Below are positions 8,882 through 14,828 of a stretch of 36,116 bases of DNA, piece after piece. Both the position numbers and the translations under genes were made by a program. The stretch comes from Bacilli bacterium (GTDB lineage Bacteria; Bacillota_I; Bacilli_A; RFN20; CAG-826). How positions within the stretch are numbered: the stretch's first letter is position 1; each line of letters begins with the position of its first letter. A model generated the notes under the pieces. That model searched no databases. It was not told where the DNA came from and was given only the letters and a program-made list of their open reading frames with translations. The DNA lies in the NCBI GenBank assembly GCA_017454295.1, contig JAFTDF010000044.1:1-36116 (forward strand), given 5' to 3'.

Positions 8882-8903
8882 TTTCACATCCTCAAATGTG
8901 AAA
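8882..8903. repeat. Inverted repeat, 8-bp arms
   Basis: TTTCACAT (8882-8889) and ATGTGAAA (8896-8903) form a perfect inverted repeat with a 6-base loop. No T-run follows on the plus strand. It lies about 90 bases right of the dif-like site and 165 bases beyond the regulator stop. It could be a protein-binding site or a weak hairpin; no role is assigned. Confidence 0.5.
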
Positions 8904-9067
8904 TACTAAAAAACTACTAAACCTATTTTGCAATTCTGCTTGGTCTTTTTCGTTTTAAGGGCTGATTTCTATCCCGCCTTTATCCTTATATATTTAATAG
9001 GAAAACGGATTCGGTCTTCTTTGTTGATGATTCTTTGTCCAATTATGTTGTATGCGATTCTATTTGT

Positions 9068-9655
9068 TCAGTTTCCTTTTTGGACGATCCGATGGTTTTC
9101 GATTTCGATTCGGTTTTCTTTTTGTAATCGATGGAGCAAGCGTGACGTTGCCTCACGGCTTAAGGACAAATCCAAGGCAAGCCGGGTGACGCTTTGACAT
9201 TCGACCGCCCCGCCATTTGCATATAGCCAGAATTCCAATCGTTCTTCCGCCGAGGAAAGGCTAAGCAATTTGATTTTGGCGTTGAGCCGTTTGACGAATT
9301 CGGCTTCGTAAGACAAATAAGCGTTTAGGAAAGACGGATTTGCTTGAAGCAGATTCAGCAATTCCGTTTTTTCAAAGTAAAGGCATGATCCCACGGTATC
9401 CGCAATGACGTTTCCGCGGAACTCGGGTGATCTGGAGAACACCAGGTTGTTGCCAAACATCTGCCCGTCGGAAACGAGGTTATAAACCATTTCCTGGCCA
9501 CTTAAGGCGTAAGAGGCGATGCGAATCCGCCCGTGAAGCAAGAAATAAACGCCTTGGCAAATATCTCGTTCATGCGCGAGGATTTGCCCTTTTTCGAAGT
9601 GGATTTCCCTTCCTTTGGCCTGTTCGTTTGGCGATAAATGGTCTAAAAGTTCCAT
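9068..9655 (-). CDS. Crp/Fnr-family transcription regulator
   Basis: A 195-residue regulator. Residues 1 to about 120 form a cyclic-nucleotide-binding-type beta-barrel (FEKGQIL, GVYFLLHGRIRI, GQMFGNN). A dimer helix follows, and a C-terminal winged helix-turn-helix contains LALDLSLSREATSRLLHRLQ. It lacks the N-terminal cysteine cluster of FNR, so oxygen sensing through an iron-sulphur centre is unlikely; the effector is unknown. The ATG at 9655 is chosen; a TTG 4 codons upstream would sit inside the operator. No good ribosome-binding site is seen because the palindrome 9659-9672 occupies the leader. G and C are roughly balanced on its sense strand over the part counted, unlike its C-rich neighbours. 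It is divergent from the transporter genes and probably controls them and itself. Confidence 0.87.
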   Translation of the reverse strand: MELLDHLSPNEQAKGREIHFEKGQILAHERDICQGVYFLLHGRIRIASYALSGQEMVYNLVSDGQMFGNNLVFSRSPEFRGNVIADTVGSCLYFEKTELLNLLQANPSFLNAYLSYEAEFVKRLNAKIKLLSLSSAEERLEFWLYANGGAVECQSVTRLALDLSLSREATSRLLHRLQKENRIEIENHRIVQKGN

Positions 9656-9657
9656 AG

Positions 9658-9673
9658 TGTGATTCAAATCACG
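9658..9673. promoter_or_regulatory. CRP/FNR-type operator palindrome
   Basis: TGTGA-6-TCACG with a perfect inner inverted repeat GTGATT (9659-9664) / AATCAC (9667-9672). This follows the known CRP consensus TGTGA-6-TCACA. It starts 3 bases before the regulator's ATG and covers that gene's predicted transcription start, which suits autorepression. It is centred about 42 bases before the likely start of the transporter transcript, which suits activation in the class II position. Confidence 0.7.
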
Positions 9674-9677
9674 AATG

Positions 9678-9706
9678 ATTATAACCGATGATATCTATGA
9701 TATCCA
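9678..9706 (-). promoter_or_regulatory. Promoter of the Crp/Fnr-family gene
   Basis: On the minus strand TGGATA (9706-9701) and TATAAT (9683-9678) are separated by 17 bases. The expected start near 9671 falls inside the palindrome and leaves a leader of only about 16 bases. Confidence 0.55.
9696..9701 (+). promoter_or_regulatory. Possible -10 box of the transporter operon
   Basis: TATGAT lies 33 bases before the lipoprotein ATG, with no good -35 sequence, as is common for activator-dependent promoters. TATAAC at 9680-9685 is an alternative. The 9-base tandem repeat ATGATATCT/ATGATATCC (9688-9705) covers this region. Confidence 0.35.
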
Positions 9707-9734
9707 CGCTATTTATAAAGGAATCCCCCCACTT

Positions 9735-10703
9735 ATGAAATCCAAATTCTTCTTCCCCTCTCTCCTGGTCGTCGCCCTAACTTCTTGCGGCGGTACCTCC
9801 GTTTCCAGCTCGGAGAAATCCATTCCCAGCATCCCCAGCGATCCCGAACTCACCGTCGCCTGCCCCGCTGGCGCCCCCGCGGTTGCCCTTGCGCCCTTTG
9901 CCAATTCCAAAAAGGTCGAAATCAACGCCAACCCCGCCAACGTCGTGGCCTATTTGACCGAAAACTCCGGGAAAGACGTCGTGGTCTGCCCCACCAACGC
10001 CGGCATTGCCGCCATCATGGCCAAAAACGCCCCTTATCGTTTAGCTTCCACGGTGACCATGGGCAATTTCTTTCTTGCCTCCACCGGACATGACGCCAAT
10101 GAAACACTCGATCCGGACGACTATGTCGTCGTTTTCCAAAAAGGGAATGTCCCCGATAAGCTCTTCCAATATGTTTACGGGGATATGAATCTCACCAACG
10201 TCCATTATGTCGATGCCGTTACCAATGCCGCCCAGGCCTTAATCACGGTGAAGAACATCTCCGATAACAACGCTTTCGTCGATTACGTCTTAATCGCCGA
10301 GCCCGCCTTAAGCGCCGCTTGCTTGAAGAACCCCAACGCCAAGCAATACGCTAACCTCCAAGCCGAATATCAGAAGAAATCCGGCGAGAAGGTCGTCCAA
10401 GCTTCGATCTTCGTCCATAAGGACGTCGATGTGGCCAAAGCCAATACCTTCCTTGGCCAAGTCTCCGAATTTACCAATGGCTTCCTCCAAGATCCTTCCA
10501 TCCTCGATTCTTTCCTTGGCGATATGGACGAATCCACCGTCCAATCCAAATTCGCCATCAACGCCGACGCTTTGAAACGCATGACCGAAGGGGGAAACCG
10601 GATGGGCCTTGCCTATTTGCCGGCGAAAGAAAATAAAGCCGCCATCGAGAATTTCATGAAACTCTTTGGCATGAATAAGGTGGATGAAAAAGTTTATTTC
10701 TAA
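9735..10703 (+). CDS. ABC transporter substrate-binding lipoprotein
   Basis: A 322-residue secreted protein. The N-terminus is a lipoprotein signal peptide (positive Lys, hydrophobic core, lipobox LTSC with Cys18), followed by a Ser-rich linker and a periplasmic-binding-protein fold from about residue 40. The general pattern resembles the NMT1/SsuA/TauA class that pairs with SsuC-type permeases, but the substrate cannot be read from the sequence. AAAGGAA at 9717-9723 supports the ATG at 9735; the open frame upstream runs through the promoter. It overlaps the permease gene by 20 bases. It lies right of dif and points away from it, against the local direction of transcription. Confidence 0.85.
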   Translation: MKSKFFFPSLLVVALTSCGGTSVSSSEKSIPSIPSDPELTVACPAGAPAVALAPFANSKKVEINANPANVVAYLTENSGKDVVVCPTNAGIAAIMAKNAPYRLASTVTMGNFFLASTGHDANETLDPDDYVVVFQKGNVPDKLFQYVYGDMNLTNVHYVDAVTNAAQALITVKNISDNNAFVDYVLIAEPALSAACLKNPNAKQYANLQAEYQKKSGEKVVQASIFVHKDVDVAKANTFLGQVSEFTNGFLQDPSILDSFLGDMDESTVQSKFAINADALKRMTEGGNRMGLAYLPAKENKAAIENFMKLFGMNKVDEKVYF

Positions 10704-11445
10704 TTCCGCCTTCCTTTATACCGCGGGGGTGGTTTTCGTCTTCGCGTTATGGTTCATCATCGCCTTTTCCATGGGGCAAGGGAACTTGATTTTCCCTTCC
10801 CCCATTGAGACCTTTGAGGCTTGGGGAAAACTGCTCTCCACTGCTTATTTCTACGAAAGCATCGGCATGTCGTTGCTGCGGACCTTTTATGGGTTTGCCC
10901 TCTCTTTTGCCCTTGCGTTGGTGCTAGGCTCGCTCGCGGGCGAAATCAAACCGCTACAACGTTTTTTCAAGCCGGGGCTTCTCGTCTTAAAGAGCGCCCC
11001 CACCGCTGCCTTCGTCTTCTTGTTTTTGCTGCTTTCTGGTTCTAGCCGCGCTCCGATTTGGATTGTCAGCCTCCTCGCCTTCCCGATTCTTTATGAATCC
11101 GTGGTCTCCGGCATCAATGCCGTGCCAAAGGAATTGCTATGGGCCGCCAAGGTCGACCAAGGGAGCCACTGGCGCACCTTAACGCGCGTTAAAATCCCCT
11201 TGGCCGCGCCTTATATCGCCTTGGGGCTTCTCAATAGTTTCGCGCTCTCCTTTAAAACCGAAATCATGGCCGAGATCATCACCGGGGATACCGGCGCCGG
11301 CCTCGGCGGGGCGATTCGCCTCTACCGCAATCTCGATCCGAGCAACCTTGCGCCCATCTTCGCCATCGCCTTGACGGCCATCCTCCTCATTCTTATTTTC
11401 GATGGCCTTAGCGCCCTGCTCCACCGCTTCTTGAGAAAAGCGTAA
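10684..11445 (+). CDS. ABC transporter permease, SsuC/TauC type
   Basis: A 253-residue inner-membrane permease with about six membrane segments. The cytoplasmic coupling loop is clear (AAKVDQGSHWRTLTRVKIPL), matching the EAA motif that docks on the ATPase. PSPIETFEAWGKL near the N-terminus and the GAGLGGAI segment near residue 205 are typical of nitrate/sulfonate/taurine-type permeases. Translation is probably coupled to the lipoprotein gene (20-base overlap, AAGGTGG just before the ATG). No ATPase gene follows: a hairpin and the convergent deoB come next. Confidence 0.88.
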   Translation: MKKFISNSAFLYTAGVVFVFALWFIIAFSMGQGNLIFPSPIETFEAWGKLLSTAYFYESIGMSLLRTFYGFALSFALALVLGSLAGEIKPLQRFFKPGLLVLKSAPTAAFVFLFLLLSGSSRAPIWIVSLLAFPILYESVVSGINAVPKELLWAAKVDQGSHWRTLTRVKIPLAAPYIALGLLNSFALSFKTEIMAEIITGDTGAGLGGAIRLYRNLDPSNLAPIFAIALTAILLILIFDGLSALLHRFLRKA

Positions 11446-11450
11446 AGGAA

Positions 11451-11475
11451 AACCGGGCTTGCCCGGTTGTTTCTT
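11451..11475. terminator. Hairpin between the convergent permease and deoB genes
   Basis: AACCGGGC (11451-11458) and GCCCGGTT (11461-11468) form a strong inverted repeat; sterically it probably closes with a 4-base loop. On the minus strand it is followed by TTTTCC, and on the plus strand by a weaker T-rich stretch. A shared bidirectional terminator is likely. Confidence 0.72.
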
Positions 11476-12685
11476 ATTCGAAGATCTCTTTGATCGGCTC
11501 GCCAAGGAGGCCGTCGTTCTTTTCGAGATAGAAGTTATACAAGATGGTGGCCCCGATATCGCCGAAGGTCGGCCGCTCTTCCAAATTGGCCCCCTTCTTC
11601 AAGGAAGGCGAATAGATGAGGAGAGGCACTTTCTCGCGGGTATGGTCGGTGCCTTTGAAGATCGGATCGTTGCCGTGGTCGGCGGAGACCATCAGCAAAT
11701 CGTCTTCCTTCATATGGGCGATGAATTCTTTTAACCGCACATCGAGGGCTTCGAGGCAGCGGGCATAACCAACGGGATTGCGGCGATGGCCGTATTCGCT
11801 GTCGAATTCGACGAGGTTGACGAAGCAAAGCCCGGTGTAATCCTCGTTTTTAAGCTGCTCGATGGTCTTATCCATCCCGTCTTCGTTGGAGACGGTGTGC
11901 ACGGTCTTGACCACGCCGGCCATATTGAAGATATCGCTGATCTTGCCGACGCAGGAGACCATATACCCCGCTTCTTTGAGGGTGTCCATATCGGTCGGAA
12001 CGCTGGGGGAAAGGGCATAGTCATGACGGTCGCCGGTGACGCGCTTGAAGGATTCTGCGTTCTCCCCGATAAAGGGGCGGGCGATGACACGGCCAAGCTT
12101 ATATTCGGGCCGCAAGCAGATCTCACGGGCGATTTCGCAGCAGCGATAGAGTTCTTCTAAGGGGACGGTGTCTTCGTGGGCGGCGATCTGCAAGACGGAG
12201 TCGGCGGAGGTATAGACGATTAAGGAGCCGTCGCGTTTTTGCTCTTCGCCGAGGACTTTGAGGATTTCGGTGCCGCTGGAAGCGTAATTGCCGATGATCT
12301 TATGGCCGGTCTTTTCCTCGAGTTCCTTGATCAAGGCTTCGGGGAAGCCGGTATCGGTGAAGGTTTGGAACGGCTTGGTCGTGTTGACGCCCATCATTTC
12401 CCAGTGGCCGGTCATCGTATCTTTGCCCCGGCTCGTTTCGCGCAAGGCTAAGGCGTAGGCGGAAGGATGGTTTTCGCTTGGTTTGACGCCCATGATTTGG
12501 TCCAGCGACCCCAAACCCATCGATTCCATCACGGGGACATTGAGCCCCCCGACGGATTCGGCGGCGTGGGCGAAGGTATTGCTGCCGACGTCATCGAAAT
12601 CGGCGGCGTCGGGTTCTTCCCCGATTCCGGCGGAGTCGGCGATGATGAGGAAGATGCGTTTGAATTTACGGTATTTGAGTTCCAT
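11474..12685 (-). CDS. deoB: Phosphopentomutase DeoB
   Basis: Interconverts (deoxy)ribose 1-phosphate and 5-phosphate, linking nucleoside salvage to the pentose phosphate pathway. The 403 residues have the alkaline-phosphatase-like metal sites: DSAGIG near the start, the phosphorylated Thr in DTMTGHWE, DRHDY, SADHGNDP and DHTREKVP. The ATG at 12685 has GGAGGA about 8 bases upstream. It lies 30 bases after xerD, the same order as ripX-drm in Bacillus; the purine nucleoside phosphorylase gene that often follows is absent. TATAAT at 12713-12708 on the minus strand might give deoB its own promoter, but no -35 is visible. Confidence 0.95.
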   Translation of the reverse strand: MELKYRKFKRIFLIIADSAGIGEEPDAADFDDVGSNTFAHAAESVGGLNVPVMESMGLGSLDQIMGVKPSENHPSAYALALRETSRGKDTMTGHWEMMGVNTTKPFQTFTDTGFPEALIKELEEKTGHKIIGNYASSGTEILKVLGEEQKRDGSLIVYTSADSVLQIAAHEDTVPLEELYRCCEIAREICLRPEYKLGRVIARPFIGENAESFKRVTGDRHDYALSPSVPTDMDTLKEAGYMVSCVGKISDIFNMAGVVKTVHTVSNEDGMDKTIEQLKNEDYTGLCFVNLVEFDSEYGHRRNPVGYARCLEALDVRLKEFIAHMKEDDLLMVSADHGNDPIFKGTDHTREKVPLLIYSPSLKKGANLEERPTFGDIGATILYNFYLEKNDGLLGEPIKEIFE

Positions 12686-12715
12686 TTGGGTTCCTCCGAA
12701 ACAGGGTATTATACA

Positions 12716-13600
12716 CTATTTTCGTTTTGCGTAGGCCTCATAGGCCTCGGCGATGCGGCGAGATGAAACATGGGTATAGATTTGGGTGGTGCTAAGATGG
12801 GTATGGCCGAGCATTTCCTGCACCACTCTTAGTTCGGCCCCCTGCTCTAATAAATGGGTGGCGAAACAATGCCGCAAGGTATGGGGCGAGACGTCTTTGT
12901 CGATGCCCGCCATTTCGGCATATTTCTTGACCTGGCGCCAAAAATACATCCGCGAAACGGGGGTGCCTTGCCGATTGAGAAAGATCTCCGCGGATTTCTT
13001 GCCCGGATTCTCGGCACGGAAGCCCTGGATATAGTCTTGAAGATATTCCAAAGCGAAGGAAGAGATGGGGATGCTGCGCTGCTTGGCGCCTTTGCCGTGG
13101 CGGATCAAGACGATGCGGGCTTTGGCGTTTACATCGCTTAGGCGCAAAGAAACGAGTTCGCTTACGCGTAAGCCGCAGGCGTACATCGTTTCGAGCATTG
13201 CTTTATCCCTCGCCCCGGATTCGTTATCGGTATCGGGCTGATCCAATAAGGCTTCCACTTCTTCGAAGGAAAGAGCCACGGGCAAACGTTTTGGCAGTTT
13301 TGGCCGCGACGGATGGTCAGGTGGGGCTTCCATGAGGCCTTCATCGGATAGGAAGCGGAAAAAGCGATATAAAGCGGATAGACGCCTTGCCACCGTCGAA
13401 GCCGCCATGGAGGCGTTATCTTGGGCAATGGCGAATTCGGTTAGGTCATAGGCGTAGCAATCCTCGGTGTCTTGCTTTTCGGGGAAGGTGCGGCAAAACA
13501 ATGCCAGATCGCTCCGATAGGAATCGATGGTGTCCTCGGAGAGCCCTTTTTCCACGGCTAAGACCCGCAGATATTTGGCGATGGCCTCATTCAGATTCAT
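12716..13600 (-). CDS. xerD: Tyrosine recombinase XerD
   Basis: Site-specific recombinase that, with XerC, acts at dif to resolve chromosome dimers. The 294 residues contain an N-terminal SAM-like core-binding domain and the full catalytic set: Arg145 (GLRVSE), Lys170 (HGKGAK), His240 and Arg243 (HTLRH), His266 (LGHTHLS) and the nucleophile Tyr275. XerD is preferred over XerC because of the length and because it sits directly before deoB as in Bacillus. The ATG overlaps the dinB stop by 4 bases (ATGA). The dif-like site at 8769-8796 is about 4 kb away. Confidence 0.9.
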   Translation of the reverse strand: MNLNEAIAKYLRVLAVEKGLSEDTIDSYRSDLALFCRTFPEKQDTEDCYAYDLTEFAIAQDNASMAASTVARRLSALYRFFRFLSDEGLMEAPPDHPSRPKLPKRLPVALSFEEVEALLDQPDTDNESGARDKAMLETMYACGLRVSELVSLRLSDVNAKARIVLIRHGKGAKQRSIPISSFALEYLQDYIQGFRAENPGKKSAEIFLNRQGTPVSRMYFWRQVKKYAEMAGIDKDVSPHTLRHCFATHLLEQGAELRVVQEMLGHTHLSTTQIYTHVSSRRIAEAYEAYAKRK

Positions 13601-14772
13601 TTCTTCTTCGCCTCCGACCCCCGCATCAAGGCAGGCTCGTCCAATTTCCGGTTGAGTTGCTCAATGAGCAATTTGGTCTTATCCATTTTCTCATATTGCT
13701 CATAATCCCAAAACGACATCTGCACCACTTCCTTCTTCGGATCGACGAGCCGTTCCAAGGTAACGCCGATCAAACGGACTTCATAGTCTTCGAAATGGGC
13801 TTGGTAAAGTCGCTTGGCTTCCTCGAATAGAAGCGAGGCATCGTTGGAAGGCTTGGAGAAAGAAGCGTGTTTGCTATGGACTTTAAAGGAGGTGTCTTTG
13901 ATTTGTAAGGCCATCCCATAGCCTTGTTTCCCTTCGCGTTTGGCCCGAGAGGAGACTTCCTCGCAGACGTCGCGCAAGGAATGCTCGATTTCGGCAAACC
14001 CTTGGCAATCGTGGCCTAGGGTCGTGGAGACCCCACAGGATTTGGGGTCCCAGGGTTCGGTTTCGACTTTGCTTGAACCCCCACCTTGCACCCAGCTGGA
14101 CGCGGTGAAGAAGAATTTGCCCATTAGCTGTTGCAGCAAGGGATCGTTTTCTTTGGCGCGCCTAGCGAAATCGCCGATCGTTGTGATGCCGATTTCCCGT
14201 AATCGCGGTGCCGTTTTCTTGCCGATTCCCCAAAAAGATTCGATGGGAAGCGGATAAAGGACGCTGGGAATATCCCGCTTTCTGATGATCGTCAAGCCCA
14301 TCGGCTTTTTCATATCCGAGGCCATTTTCGCGAGCCACTTCGTCGGCGCCAGCCCGATGGAACAGGTCAAACCCATCTCCTTTTGGAGGCGGAATTGGAG
14401 ATTCCGGCAAAAAGCGATGGGGTCTTTCTCTTTGGAGAGGACTTTGGTCATATCGACGTAGCATTCATCCACCGAGGCGATTTCGATGATGGGGGAAACC
14501 TCCGCCACCATGGCGAAAAAGGAACGGGAGAGCATATGGTAATAGCTAAAATGGGGCTCGATGACGAGCAACTGGGGGCAAAGCCGCTTGGCTTGGAAGG
14601 TTGGCTGTCCCGAATGGACCCCAAACTTCCGCGCTTCATAGGAACAAGTCGAGACGATGCCAGAACGTCCCTCATGGCCAATGGCGATCGGCTTTCCCTT
14701 TAAGGAAGGGTTACGCAAAACCTCGGCTGCGGCAAAGAAGGCATTGAGGTCGATGTGCATGATGATGGCCAT
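13597..14772 (-). CDS. dinB: DNA polymerase IV (Y family)
   Basis: Error-prone translesion polymerase of 391 residues. Catalytic acids are Asp8 (HIDLN) and Asp102-Glu103 (SVDECYVD); Phe13 is the expected steric gate against ribonucleotides. SYEARKFGVHSG is the conserved fingers segment. VVQMSFWDY near the C-terminus resembles a beta-clamp binding motif. The ATG at 14772 is chosen because MAIIMHID matches the family start; the frame also allows a TTG two codons earlier. No ribosome-binding site exists: TATAAT ends 6 bases before the ATG, so the message may be leaderless. It forms the front of a dinB-xerD-deoB operon. Confidence 0.93.
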   Translation of the reverse strand: MAIIMHIDLNAFFAAAEVLRNPSLKGKPIAIGHEGRSGIVSTCSYEARKFGVHSGQPTFQAKRLCPQLLVIEPHFSYYHMLSRSFFAMVAEVSPIIEIASVDECYVDMTKVLSKEKDPIAFCRNLQFRLQKEMGLTCSIGLAPTKWLAKMASDMKKPMGLTIIRKRDIPSVLYPLPIESFWGIGKKTAPRLREIGITTIGDFARRAKENDPLLQQLMGKFFFTASSWVQGGGSSKVETEPWDPKSCGVSTTLGHDCQGFAEIEHSLRDVCEEVSSRAKREGKQGYGMALQIKDTSFKVHSKHASFSKPSNDASLLFEEAKRLYQAHFEDYEVRLIGVTLERLVDPKKEVVQMSFWDYEQYEKMDKTKLLIEQLNRKLDEPALMRGSEAKKK

Positions 14773-14778
14773 GGCCAA

Positions 14779-14806
14779 ATTATAAAAGACAACCCGCTTT
14801 AGGCAA
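14779..14806 (-). promoter_or_regulatory. dinB promoter, placed for a leaderless transcript
   Basis: Minus strand TTGCCT (14806-14801), 16 bases, TATAAT (14784-14779). The predicted start coincides with the dinB ATG at 14772. The -35 box lies inside the loop arm of the dxs terminator hairpin. No SOS box was recognised. Confidence 0.6.
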
Positions 14807-14828
14807 AGCCTAACGATTACGGATTGTC
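14784..14828 (-). terminator. Terminator of the dxs operon
   Basis: A two-part hairpin starts at the dxs stop codon: outer stem 14788-14796 with 14820-14828 (one mismatch), inner stem TTAGGC/GCCTAA around three bases. On the minus strand it is followed by TTTT, which runs straight into the dinB -10 box. Confidence 0.75.

Larger units (their letters stand above)
8457..9067. other. AT-rich intergenic region without a convincing gene
   Basis: About 610 bases, clearly richer in A and T than the flanking genes. Short open frames exist (for example 23 codons starting near 8571), but none has a ribosome-binding site together with a recognisable protein pattern, and frames near both ends overlap the terminator or the regulator gene. 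It holds the dif-like site at 8769-8796 and an inverted repeat at 8882-8903. Nothing else was recognised. Confidence 0.7.

Noticed and set aside
8928..9197. Rightward 89-codon open frame of hydrophobic and Arg-rich residues
   Set aside because: It overlaps the end of the Crp-family gene on the other strand, has no ribosome-binding site and no recognisable pattern.
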